From Herbaspirillum huttiense (lineage in GTDB: Bacteria; Pseudomonadota; Gammaproteobacteria; Burkholderiales; Burkholderiaceae_D), in contig NZ_CP037993.1 of the NCBI RefSeq assembly GCF_004367745.1, forward strand, positions 4,278,001 to 4,342,000: 64,000 bases of DNA. The letters are read 5' to 3'. A model generated the notes under the pieces. It was not told the origin of the DNA, did not search any database, and worked only from the letters and a program-made list of their open reading frames with translations. The translations under genes were made by a program, and so were the position numbers. Position 1 is the first letter of the stretch. Each line of letters starts with the position of its first letter. Positions 8,257-16,385 of the stretch are shown here, piece after piece.

Positions 8257-9750
8257 ATGCGACCATTGAACCTCCTCGCCCTCGCCGCTGCCCTGCTGGC
8301 CACGTCTGCAATGGCGCAGACACCCGAGCCGGCGAGCGCGCCACCTGATGTGCCCGCCGCAGCACCGGCCCCGGCCGTCTCGCCCGAAGCGGCACTGATC
8401 GAGCGCGGCCGCTACCTGGCGGTGGCCTCCGACTGCATCGCCTGCCACACCGCGCCGCGCGGCAAACCCATGGCCGGTGGCCTGGCCATCGCCTCGCCGG
8501 TCGGTGAGATCATCGCCACCAACATCACGCCCTCCAAGTCGCACGGCATCGGCAACTACAGCGAAGCGCAATTCGCCGCCGCCCTGCGGCGCGGCGTGCG
8601 CGCCGATGGCGCCAACCTGTATCCGGCCATGCCGTACACCGCGTATGCCGCATTGAACGATGCAGACGTGCATGCCCTGTATGCGTATTTCATGAAGGGC
8701 GTGGCACCGGTCGATACCCCGACGCGCGAGACCGCCCTGCCCTTCCCGATGAATGTCCGGGCGTCGATGAAGGTGTGGAATGCGCTGTTCCTGAAGGACC
8801 AGCCGCTGGCCCCGGCCCCGCAGCGTTCCCCGCAATGGCTGCGCGGACGCTACCTGGCCGAAGGCCAGGCGCATTGCAGCAGCTGTCATACACCGCGCGG
8901 CTTCCTGATGCAGGAGAAAACCAATCTCGCGCTCTCCGGTGCCCAGGTCGGCCCCTGGTATGCGCCCAACATCACGCCGCATCCCACGGCCGGCATCGGC
9001 ACCTGGAGCCAGGATGAGCTGGTCGCCTATCTCAAGACCGGCCGCGTGGAAGGCCGTGCCCAGGCCGCCGGCAGCATGGCCGAGGCGATCACGCACAGCT
9101 TCTCCAAACTGACCGACGAGGACCTGCGCGCCATCGCCGTCTACCTCAAGGAGACCCCGGCCATCGGGCCGGACTCGTCGACGCCGCCCACGTTGGGCAC
9201 GCGCTTCGAACAGGGCAAGGCCGGCAATGCGCTGGCGCAGTTCCGCGGCCGCACGCTGGCCGCCGACAGTCCCGAGGAGATCCGCGGTGCGCGCCTGTTC
9301 TCGGCCAGCTGCGCTTCCTGCCATGGGTACAACGGACAAGGTACGCGCGATGGCTACTATCCTTCGCTGTTCCACAACTCGGCCACGGCGGGCGTCAATG
9401 CCAACAACCTGATCGCCACCATCCTCTATGGTGTGGAGCGCGAGACCGAAGACGGTGGCCATGTCTTCATGCCACCCTTCGGCGACCAGCCCAATGCGCT
9501 CAACAAGCTTTCCAACGAGGATGTGGCAGCGCTGTCGAATTACCTGCTGAAGTATTACGGCAACCCCGACCTCAAGGTAAAACCCGAGGACGTGGCCGTG
9601 ATCCGCCAGGGCGGCCCGCGTTCGCCGCTGCTGCTGGTGGCGCGCATCGGCATGGGCGTGGGCGCGGTGGTGGTGGTATTGCTGCTGTTGCTGGGCGCAC
9701 TGATGCTGCTGCGACGCAAGCGCATCGATCCCGAGCACGACTGGAAATAA
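8257..9750 (+). CDS. triheme cytochrome c subunit of the FAD dehydrogenase (beta)
   Basis: This 497-residue protein has a Sec signal peptide (about 1-20, cut after AMA) and three heme c sites: CIACH at 60-64, CSSCH at 207-211 and CASCH at 352-356. A C-terminal membrane helix around 455-480 ends in basic residues, which anchors it to the inner membrane facing the periplasm. It is the typical electron-transfer subunit of membrane gluconate, sorbitol, alcohol or glucose dehydrogenases and hands electrons to ubiquinone. The ATG lies nine bases after the catalytic-subunit stop, within the same operon. A strong terminator follows. Confidence 0.92.
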   Translation: MRPLNLLALAAALLATSAMAQTPEPASAPPDVPAAAPAPAVSPEAALIERGRYLAVASDCIACHTAPRGKPMAGGLAIASPVGEIIATNITPSKSHGIGNYSEAQFAAALRRGVRADGANLYPAMPYTAYAALNDADVHALYAYFMKGVAPVDTPTRETALPFPMNVRASMKVWNALFLKDQPLAPAPQRSPQWLRGRYLAEGQAHCSSCHTPRGFLMQEKTNLALSGAQVGPWYAPNITPHPTAGIGTWSQDELVAYLKTGRVEGRAQAAGSMAEAITHSFSKLTDEDLRAIAVYLKETPAIGPDSSTPPTLGTRFEQGKAGNALAQFRGRTLAADSPEEIRGARLFSASCASCHGYNGQGTRDGYYPSLFHNSATAGVNANNLIATILYGVERETEDGGHVFMPPFGDQPNALNKLSNEDVAALSNYLLKYYGNPDLKVKPEDVAVIRQGGPRSPLLLVARIGMGVGAVVVVLLLLLGALMLLRRKRIDPEHDWK

Positions 9751-9764
9751 TTTACGCGCCATAC

Positions 9765-9806
9765 AAAAAAGCGCTGTTCCTCTCAACAAGGAACAGCGCT
9801 TTTTTT
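9765..9806. terminator. bidirectional intrinsic terminator
   Basis: A near-perfect hairpin has AGCGCTGTTCCT pairing with AGGAACAGCGCT around a 7-base loop. It is flanked by an A-run on the left and a T-run on the right, so it works in both directions. It lies between the convergent cytochrome gene and the symporter gene. Confidence 0.93.
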
Positions 9807-9831
9807 ACTTCTTTTCTACAGCCAGACCGGA

Positions 9832-11229
9832 TCAGGACTTGGCGTAACGTCCTTCCAGATCAGCCTGCGCACGCAGACGCTCATACTCGTTAAGCGGCAT
9901 AGGCTGGGCATCACGCTCGCCCAGTTTTTCCAGCGGGATGCGATAGGTCTCGCGGGCGGACAGCGCTGCCAGTGCCGACACGATGGTGATGCCGAAGGCG
10001 ATGCCGCCCACGGTCAGCCAGATATTGTTGGAGCCCGGGGGCGCCACGGCGGTGAAGAGCGCCGGCAGCATGGCCGTGATGGCGGTGCCCACGTTCTGCG
10101 CGATGGCCATGGCCGAGACGCGCGAACGGGCCGGGAACAGTTCCGGATAGAAGCTGGGGAAGACCGCGTTGTAACCCTGGTAGACCACGCCCCACATCAG
10201 GATCGACATCACGAAAGCCAGTTCGACGTTGCGGATGCTGATCGCATACAGGTAAGCGAAGGCGAACAGGCCAGCCAGCAAGGAACCGACGATGATGGGT
10301 GGACGGCGGCCGATGCGATCCGACAGCTTGCCCACATAGGGAATCACCAGCACCGCCACGATATTGCCGACCACCGGAATCCACAGGTAGACATCCTTGG
10401 CGAAGCCGATGCCATAGGCCGGCTGCACCGCATAGGCCGCGCCGAAGATGGTGGCCACCACCGGGATCACGTTCATGAGCGCCATGCAGACCACGCGCAG
10501 CATGTTGGGCGAACTGTCGCGGAAGGCTTCCACCACCGGCGAGCGGCGCTTGAGTTCATTCTTGTCGGCGGCCTTGAACAGCGGGGTCTCATCCACGGTG
10601 CGGCGGATGATCCAGCCGGCGATGATGACCAGGAAACTCAGCAGGAAGGGAATGCGCCAGCCCCACACATTGAACTGTTCGGCCGGCATGTAATGCGCCA
10701 GCGGCAGGAACACCGCGGCCGCCAGGATCTGTCCGGCCTGCACCCCTTGCAGGGTAAAGCTGGAGTAGTAACCGCGCCGCCCGAAGGGAGAGTGCTCCAG
10801 GATCATGGAGCTGGCCCCGGAAATTTCACCGGCCACGGCAAAGCCCTGGGCCAGGCGCATGATGACCAGCAGTGCAGGTGCCCACAGGCCGACCTGGTCA
10901 TAGGTCGGCAACAGCCCGACCCCGATGGTGGAAAAACCCATCAGGAACATGCACCACAGCAGCACCTTCTTGCGGCCGTGGGTGTCGCCCAGGTGGCCCA
11001 GCACGAAGGCACCGATGGGACGCGCCACATAGCCCACGCCATAGGTGGCCAGCGAGGCGATGATGGCGGTGGTCGGATCGCCCTTGGGGAAGAACAGCTG
11101 CGGGAAGATCAGCGAGGCGGCCGTGGCATAGATGAAGAAGTCGTAGTATTCGAGCGCCGAGCCGATCCAGCCGCTGGCGGCGGCCTTCTTGCTCTGCTGC
11201 GAGTGATCGCTGGAATGAGAGGATTGCAT
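9832..11229 (-). CDS. MHS-family MFS symporter
   Basis: This 465-residue transporter has twelve predicted membrane segments. The metabolite:H+ symporter signatures include GSALEYYDFFIY at the first helix, GHLGDTHGRKK in the first cytoplasmic loop and KLSDRIGRRPP in the middle. This family includes the shikimate (ShiA), citrate, alpha-ketoglutarate and proline/betaine carriers. Lying downstream of the dehydroshikimate dehydratase and shikimate dehydrogenase-like genes, it is probably the uptake system for quinate, shikimate or a related hydroaromatic acid. It is the last gene before a terminator, 87 bases after the porin. Confidence 0.85.
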   Translation of the reverse strand: MQSSHSSDHSQQSKKAAASGWIGSALEYYDFFIYATAASLIFPQLFFPKGDPTTAIIASLATYGVGYVARPIGAFVLGHLGDTHGRKKVLLWCMFLMGFSTIGVGLLPTYDQVGLWAPALLVIMRLAQGFAVAGEISGASSMILEHSPFGRRGYYSSFTLQGVQAGQILAAAVFLPLAHYMPAEQFNVWGWRIPFLLSFLVIIAGWIIRRTVDETPLFKAADKNELKRRSPVVEAFRDSSPNMLRVVCMALMNVIPVVATIFGAAYAVQPAYGIGFAKDVYLWIPVVGNIVAVLVIPYVGKLSDRIGRRPPIIVGSLLAGLFAFAYLYAISIRNVELAFVMSILMWGVVYQGYNAVFPSFYPELFPARSRVSAMAIAQNVGTAITAMLPALFTAVAPPGSNNIWLTVGGIAFGITIVSALAALSARETYRIPLEKLGERDAQPMPLNEYERLRAQADLEGRYAKS

Positions 11230-11316
11230 GGTGTCTCCGTGGTGTTGCCGGGCAGGCCGTCATGCTGATGCGATGACGGTCCGCCGAAATTAAGAAATGG
11301 CTGGCTCGGGGCGAAC

Positions 11317-12477
11317 TCAGAAGCGATGCAGGATCCCCATCTGCAGTCCGATCAGGCTCTTGCCATTGATGTCGGCCCCGGCCAGGTTGCTGCCCGGTCC
11401 GGCCGAGCCGCTGAAGCGCCAGCCGGCATTGGCCTGGTTCTTCATGTAGTTGGCGAATCCATAGAGCGTGGTGCGCTTGGAGAGGTCATAGTAGGCGCCC
11501 ACGTTGCCGCCCTGTGCACCACCATCCTTGTGGGAGGTGTCGACCATCACGCCATACAGCGCGCCGATGCGCAGCTGCGGGGTCAGGCGATAGTCCGCCG
11601 AGACCTGGTAGACGTTGTAGAAGCGCTGGATATTCGGATCGTTACCGGCAAAGAAATTGTTGGGATTGCTGACATTGTTGAGGATGGTCGCGGCATTGTT
11701 GCCATTGGCGTTGGCGGTGGTGTTGTTGCTCCGTACGTAGGCCAGGTAGATCTTGCCCGGGCCATAGTCGTAGTCGGCATACACGTTATGGTATTGCACC
11801 GTATTGCTGTACAGGCCGCCGGCATTGGGTTTTGCCACCAGGCCGGCATAGCCTGCGCGATACGGGCCGTTAGTGTAATCCAGACCGAACTGATAGACAC
11901 CACGGCGGCCCAGTCCCTCGCCTGCGGTCTCCGGCATGGCGTAGTGGATATCGAACTGGAAACCGGCCCAGCGCGGCGACTTCCACGACAGGTCATTGTC
12001 GAAGCGCGACGGCACGCCGAAGGTATTGATGATGGAGCCGTAGGTGGTGCGCTCGGTATAGTCGATGGCACCGCCGATGAAGAAGGGCACGCTGTTCTGG
12101 CGGCCCACGCGGAATTCACCGGCGGCCGGGGTCTTGATGCCGACCCAGGACTGGCGGTCGAACAGGCGTGTACTGTCGGCCAGGCCACCGGTGTCGCCGG
12201 CGAATCCGTTTTCCAGCGTAAAGGTGGCGGCATAGCCGCCGCCCAGATCCTCATAGCCTTTGAGGCCGATGCGGCTGCGCAGGATCGCGCCATCGTTGAG
12301 CGCCCACAGGCTCTTGCCGCTGCTGCTGTGCATGTAGCCCAGGTACTGGTCGACCGTGCCATACAGGGTGACGTTGCTGGTGCTCTGCGCCAGGGCCGTG
12401 GTGGAGGCGGCCAGCAGCAGGCCCATGGCGACGGGCGTGCGCAGTGCGCTTGTTGGGCGGGTGGATCGTGGTGTCAT
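11317..12477 (-). CDS. outer-membrane porin (Burkholderiales type)
   Basis: This 386-residue protein has a signal peptide ending in TALAQ. The mature start SSVTLYG-like (here STSNVTLYGTVD) is typical of general porins of betaproteobacteria. The middle carries SRIGLKGYEDLGGGYAATFTLENGF, and the chain ends in a C-terminal phenylalanine (GILHRF), the signal for beta-barrel insertion. The ATG at 12477 begins the signal peptide. The longer frame to 12540 adds a Thr-rich stretch that is not part of the family. It lies between the hydroaromatic catabolic genes and their probable transporter, so it probably helps the substrate cross the outer membrane. Confidence 0.92.
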   Translation of the reverse strand: MTPRSTRPTSALRTPVAMGLLLAASTTALAQSTSNVTLYGTVDQYLGYMHSSSGKSLWALNDGAILRSRIGLKGYEDLGGGYAATFTLENGFAGDTGGLADSTRLFDRQSWVGIKTPAAGEFRVGRQNSVPFFIGGAIDYTERTTYGSIINTFGVPSRFDNDLSWKSPRWAGFQFDIHYAMPETAGEGLGRRGVYQFGLDYTNGPYRAGYAGLVAKPNAGGLYSNTVQYHNVYADYDYGPGKIYLAYVRSNNTTANANGNNAATILNNVSNPNNFFAGNDPNIQRFYNVYQVSADYRLTPQLRIGALYGVMVDTSHKDGGAQGGNVGAYYDLSKRTTLYGFANYMKNQANAGWRFSGSAGPGSNLAGADINGKSLIGLQMGILHRF

Positions 12478-12775
12478 GTCTCGGATCTCTGTTGTGTTTG
12501 TGGTTGTGGTGATGGTGGTGGAGCGTGACTCCCGGCACACGCAATGCGTCCCCTGCCGGCGCGCTGCGCGGCATGTTCCGAACGGGAGGAAACGGAGGGG
12601 CCCGCTGCACCCTGGCGTGTTCAGGGAAGGGGCCGGTGGATCAGGATGAAGGGCGCTGCGGTGTCATGGGGTCTCCTCTGTTGTGATCATGCGGCCCGCT
12701 CCCAGAAGGGACGGTGTCGCATCGTCAAACCCGCTCGCTATGGTTTTGTTGTGGCGAGCCGGTGGTGCTGCTCAT

Positions 12776-12822
12776 GTTGATTGCTGACGCTGATTGCTGA
12801 TGCTGATTTCTGATTGTTGACT
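12776..12822. repeat. degenerate TGATTGCTGA repeats in the 12478-12847 spacer
   Basis: The 370-base spacer between the dehydratase stop and the porin start contains no gene. It holds a tract of imperfect repeats of TGATTGCTGA(C/T)GC, four units in a row. Near the porin start is a separate GT-rich tract (about 12490-12525). I found no clear terminator or strong promoter, but the spacer is long enough for the porin to have its own promoter. Confidence 0.55.
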
Positions 12823-12847
12823 GCAGGTTAAGGATCGCTTTGTGCGT

Positions 12848-13720
12848 TTACGCCGCCACCGCTTCACGCACCCGCAGGCCGCGCCGCAGCACCTGGTCGG
12901 TCACCCACTTGGCCGAGCGGCGCGCGCGTTCGGCCACCACGGCCGGCGACATCTGCAGGTAATCGTCATTGAACACTTCGAAGCTGTAGTCGCCGCGATA
13001 ACCGCCGCGATGCAGGCGGCGCACCATGTCGGAGAGCTCCAGCGAATGCTCGCCCTCGCCGGGGAAGACGCGCAGATGGCGCGCCGTCTCCAGCCGTTCT
13101 TCCGGCGTGCGGATCTCGCGCCACATGAAATCGGACAACTGGACCATCACGATGCGGCGGCCGGGAATGGCATCCAGGTCTTCCAGCGCGCCGCGATTGG
13201 CGAGGATGTGGAAGGAATCGATGACCACGCCGAGATTGGCGTGATCGGCCATCTCCACCACTTCCCAGGCCTGCATGTACTGATTGATGTGACGTCCCCA
13301 GGACAAGGCCTCGAAGCCCACGCGGATGCCCAGCGGCACCGCCAGGTTGGCCAGCTTGGCCAGGTCGCGCGCGATGTGGCGGGTGTCACCGCTGGCGTGT
13401 TGCGAGGTCGAGGAGCACACCATCAGCAGCGGCGCACCGACCGCCTTGCAGATCTGCAGCAGGTTGCGGGCCACGTCCACCTTGTAGTCGTGCAGGCTGC
13501 CCTGCAGGCCTTCGTAATCGCGCATGACCTGGATGCCGGTGACGCGCACGCCGCTTTCGCGCACCAGCTTGACGGCCGCCTCCAGCCCGCCGGGATAGCC
13601 GACCAGATCCTTGGACCACAGCATGAGCTGCGAGAAACCGGCCGCCTTGGACGCGGCCAGTTTGGATTCCAGCCCACCCGGCAGGGTGATGGTATCCATG
13701 CCGAAATTGTCGAGGTTCAC
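12848..13720 (-). CDS. 3-dehydroshikimate dehydratase, QuiC-like TIM barrel
   Basis: This 290-residue protein has the AP-endonuclease-2 / sugar phosphate isomerase TIM-barrel fold. It carries blocks that I recognise from the N-terminal half of bacterial QuiC: GFEALSWGRHINQY, GVVIDSFHIL, LRVFPGEGEH and YSFEVFNDDY, with metal-ligand Glu, Asp and His residues. Such enzymes turn 3-dehydroshikimate into protocatechuate. In many bacteria the enzyme is fused to an HPPD-like domain. Here that domain is a separate upstream gene. The start is a GTG at 13720 that overlaps the preceding stop by four bases and has GGAGG ideally spaced. The ATG at 13699 is less likely. Function rests on family similarity and context. 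Confidence 0.8.
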   Translation of the reverse strand: MNLDNFGMDTITLPGGLESKLAASKAAGFSQLMLWSKDLVGYPGGLEAAVKLVRESGVRVTGIQVMRDYEGLQGSLHDYKVDVARNLLQICKAVGAPLLMVCSSTSQHASGDTRHIARDLAKLANLAVPLGIRVGFEALSWGRHINQYMQAWEVVEMADHANLGVVIDSFHILANRGALEDLDAIPGRRIVMVQLSDFMWREIRTPEERLETARHLRVFPGEGEHSLELSDMVRRLHRGGYRGDYSFEVFNDDYLQMSPAVVAERARRSAKWVTDQVLRRGLRVREAVAA

Positions 13721-14562
13721 AATGCCTCCAGATGACGGAAGTCGTCCGCGGCCACGCCCGGCCAGCCGAACAGTTCGAGATACAGCGGTGCCTGCTCGAT
13801 GAGCATTTCCTTGCCTTTCTGGATGCGGCAGCCCTTGGCCTGCGCCTGCACCAGCAACTGGCTCATCTCGATCTTCATGCCGCAGTCGGCGACGATGGCC
13901 TCCGCACTCACACCTTCCAGCGCGAAGGGCATCGGGTCGCCCACGTGCATGCCCAGTGGCGTGCAGTTCACCAGCAGGTCGACACCGCTGGCGTCGGGCT
14001 GCGCAAAGCGCACGCGGGTCGCCGGATAGGCGGCTTCCACGCGCGCCAGCAAGGCTTCGGCCCCGGCGCGATTGGTATCGAAGACGCTGATCTCGGCGAT
14101 GCCCTGCGCGGCCAGCGAGGCGACGATGGCGCAACCGACGCCGCCGGTGCCGACCACCAGGGCGCGCGTCTTGTTCCACACCAGCGGACGGTCGGCGGCG
14201 GTACGCGCCAGTGCGCGGATGAAACCTTCGCCATCGATCAGGTCGCCCCAGACCACGCCCTCGGCATCGCGATAGACCGCATTGCAGGCACCGGCGACAC
14301 GGGCGCGCAGGGTGGCCTGTTCGACCGCCTCCAGGGTCATGGGCTTGTGCGGAATGGAGACGAAGATGCCGCCCACGTTTTCCGTCTTCATGAACATGCG
14401 CACGGCCTCGCAGTAGCGCTCCGGTTCGATCTTGAACGGGATCACGCGCGCATCCAGCCCGTGGCGCTTGAAATACGCGTTGAACAGAGTCGGTGCCTTC
14501 ACCTGTTCCACCGGCCAGCCGATGACGGGGAAGATGCGGGTAGTGCCTGTGATTTCCTTCAT
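13717..14562 (-). CDS. shikimate dehydrogenase-like oxidoreductase (divergent)
   Basis: This 281-residue AroE-family protein has an N-terminal substrate domain with VIGWPVEQVKAPTLFNAYF, the catalytic lysine in SIPHKPMT, GACNAVYRD, and aspartate in GDLIDGEGF. The NAD(P) Rossmann motif is VVGTGGVGCAIV. The two substrate-binding serines of classical AroE (SKS) are replaced by VKA, and the usual NTD becomes a different spacing. It is therefore a catabolic or specialised variant rather than the housekeeping enzyme. It probably oxidises quinate, shikimate or a related hydroaromatic to the 3-dehydro compound. It starts four bases after the VOC gene and overlaps the dehydratase by four bases, which is a tight operon. 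Confidence 0.8.
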   Translation of the reverse strand: MKEITGTTRIFPVIGWPVEQVKAPTLFNAYFKRHGLDARVIPFKIEPERYCEAVRMFMKTENVGGIFVSIPHKPMTLEAVEQATLRARVAGACNAVYRDAEGVVWGDLIDGEGFIRALARTAADRPLVWNKTRALVVGTGGVGCAIVASLAAQGIAEISVFDTNRAGAEALLARVEAAYPATRVRFAQPDASGVDLLVNCTPLGMHVGDPMPFALEGVSAEAIVADCGMKIEMSQLLVQAQAKGCRIQKGKEMLIEQAPLYLELFGWPGVAADDFRHLEAL

Positions 14563-14566
14563 GGTC

Positions 14567-15448
14567 TCAGTTCTTGTCTTTCTGGCTGCGGACCAGTTCA
14601 AAACTGACGCCGCCCTTGTAAAGCTGGGTGAGCGCACCGCGCTCGCTGATCTGGGTAGGCGCGCGGTCGACGAAGATCACGCCGCGCTCCTGCAATTGCC
14701 GCACCGCCTGCAGCACGTCGGGCGTGCCCAGGCCAAGGCGCAGCCACTCTTCTTCCCACTGGATGTCTTCCGTGCCTTCCGGGGGTTCCACCAGCTGGAT
14801 GTAGAACTGGCGGCAGGGGCTGGCCAGCAGGTTGCCCTTGGGCAGGATGCCGAAGAACTGTCCCTCGGGCAGCACCGAAAATCCCATCAATGACGAATAG
14901 AAGTCGATCCATTCACGCGTGCGCTCCGGCCCCACGGCCTGCACCAGGCCGAAGAAATGCATGCCCGACAGCGCCGTGGTCTTGCGCCGCTCCTGGCTGG
15001 AGGGCTTGAAGTCGACGTCGTAGATGGAGAAGTCGCGATAGCGGTCGACGAAGTAGATGATGGAGTCGCCACAGCCATGCACGCCCGGGATGTTCAGTTC
15101 CATCGCCCCGGCGCGGGTGGGAATCGGCCAGGCGCCCAGTTCGGTGACGCGGCGATAGGCCTCGTTGGCATCGCGCACCCGCAGCGCGATGGCGCTCAGG
15201 TTGGTGGCCTGCACCTCATGGTCGAAACCGGACCAGGCCGACACGTCGGCGTTGACGATCACGTTCATCTCGCCTTGCGTGTAGAGCACCACTTCGCGCG
15301 AGCGATGGCGGCCGACCTGTTCGAAGCCCATGCGCTCCAGCACGGCACCCAGCGCCAGCGGCTCGGTGGTGGCGTATTCGATGAACTCGATGCCATCGAT
15401 GCCCAGCGGATTGGTGGGGACAGGATTGTTTTCTATGGTGTTCATCAT
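14567..15448 (-). CDS. HPPD-like VOC protein, stand-alone partner of QuiC-type dehydratase
   Basis: This 293-residue protein has two VOC (glyoxalase/dioxygenase) halves, similar to 4-hydroxyphenylpyruvate dioxygenase and to the C-terminal domain of fused QuiC proteins. Visible blocks are GIEFIEYATTEPLALG, the histidine in LSGMHFFGLVQ, and the C-terminal glutamate in GVSFELVRS. The histidine expected before the second-half helix (near LRLGLGTPDV) is not evident, so a full two-His-one-Glu iron site is uncertain. It is the first gene of the operon, and the ATG at 15448 (or 15445) follows the regulator-bearing spacer. It probably works with the dehydratase, structurally or in an unknown reaction. 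Confidence 0.75.
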   Translation of the reverse strand: MMNTIENNPVPTNPLGIDGIEFIEYATTEPLALGAVLERMGFEQVGRHRSREVVLYTQGEMNVIVNADVSAWSGFDHEVQATNLSAIALRVRDANEAYRRVTELGAWPIPTRAGAMELNIPGVHGCGDSIIYFVDRYRDFSIYDVDFKPSSQERRKTTALSGMHFFGLVQAVGPERTREWIDFYSSLMGFSVLPEGQFFGILPKGNLLASPCRQFYIQLVEPPEGTEDIQWEEEWLRLGLGTPDVLQAVRQLQERGVIFVDRAPTQISERGALTQLYKGGVSFELVRSQKDKN

Positions 15449-15522
15449 GATCCCGATGATTTGTCTCGGAGCCGAGTATAGCCAAGCCCACCCCCTGCAA
15501 AAAGGCCGACATGAATCAAACC

Positions 15523-15537
15523 GTGCGATAATCGCGC
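15523..15537. promoter_or_regulatory. candidate IclR (PcaR-like) operator
   Basis: The 15-mer GTGCGATAATCGCGC contains the palindrome GCGAT-A-ATCGC. From memory it closely resembles the published Pseudomonas PcaR site, differing at two positions. It lies in the divergent spacer between the VOC-aroE-quiC operon and the first IclR gene, so it could control both promoters. Confidence 0.5.
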
Positions 15538-15577
15538 AACTTGTTCGCCAATCACTCATTTCTGGACTTTTTTTACG

Positions 15578-16360
15578 ATGATCGACCAAAACTCGGTAGA
15601 ACTGGACATCCAGAAGCGAGACCTGATCGAAGGATTGATGAAGGGTTTTGACGTCATCACCGCCTTCACCAGCGAGTCGCCGCAGCTGACCGCCAGCGAA
15701 GTGGCCGAGCGCGTGGGCCTGACCCGCAGCGCTGCGCGCCGCTATCTCCTGACCCTGGTACATACCGGCATGGCGGCCTCGGACGGCAAGAAGTTCTGGC
15801 TCATGCCGCGCCTGTTGAACCTGGGCCAGTCCTATCTGGAATCGGCCCGCGTGCCGCGCGCGGTGGTGCCCTTCCTGCAGCGACTGACTCAGCAGCTGCA
15901 GGAGTCCACCAACTTCTCGCTGCTCGATGGCGACGAGATCGTCTACGTCACCCGCGTCACGGCCGCGCAGCTGGTCAATGCCGGTTTCGAACCGGGCACG
16001 CGCCTGCCGGCCTACACCACCACGGCCGGCCGGGTGCTGCTGGGCATGCGCGAGGATGCCGAGATCACCGCCTATCTCGACCGCGTGACCCTGATCCCGC
16101 ACACCCACATGGCCATGACCGACAAGGCCGCGCTCTTTGCCGAGATCGTCACCATGCGCAAGCAGGGTTACGGCATTACCGAGAACCAGTTCGAGATGGG
16201 CATGCGCGGCATCGCCATTCCGGTGAAGAACCGCAATGGCCGCGTCATCGGCGCCCTGAGCGTGACCTCCAACATCGCCGCCTGCTCGCGCGAGGACGCC
16301 ATCGCGCGCGGCGTCCCGGCCCTGCAGACCACGGCCAACACGCTGATGATGTGGGTATGA
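15578..16360 (+). CDS. IclR-family regulator (PcaR/PobR-like)
   Basis: This 260-residue protein has an N-terminal winged HTH with TASEVAERVGLTRSAARRYLLTL at about residues 38-60 and a C-terminal IclR effector domain with GMREDAEITAYL and GMRGIAIPVKN. Members near aromatic and hydroaromatic catabolic genes (PcaR, PobR, PcaU, QsuR) respond to protocatechuate-pathway intermediates. The gene is divergent from the hydroaromatic operon and separated from it by about 130 bases that hold a candidate operator, so it is probably its local regulator. The ATG at 15578 precedes the family-typical start. Confidence 0.88.
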   Translation: MIDQNSVELDIQKRDLIEGLMKGFDVITAFTSESPQLTASEVAERVGLTRSAARRYLLTLVHTGMAASDGKKFWLMPRLLNLGQSYLESARVPRAVVPFLQRLTQQLQESTNFSLLDGDEIVYVTRVTAAQLVNAGFEPGTRLPAYTTTAGRVLLGMREDAEITAYLDRVTLIPHTHMAMTDKAALFAEIVTMRKQGYGITENQFEMGMRGIAIPVKNRNGRVIGALSVTSNIAACSREDAIARGVPALQTTANTLMMWV

Positions 16361-16385
16361 GGACCATGCACAAGAGGAATGCGCG

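Noticed and set aside
5876..8395. A minus-strand open frame of 839 codons opposite the FAD dehydrogenase
   Set aside because: Shadow frame. The opposite strand encodes three recognisable subunits with cofactor motifs.
12848..14179. A 443-codon frame for the TIM-barrel gene starting inside the aroE-like gene
   Set aside because: The N-terminal 150 codons are an Arg/Gly-rich shadow of the aroE-like gene. A GTG at 13720 with GGAGG and a four-base overlap is the real start.
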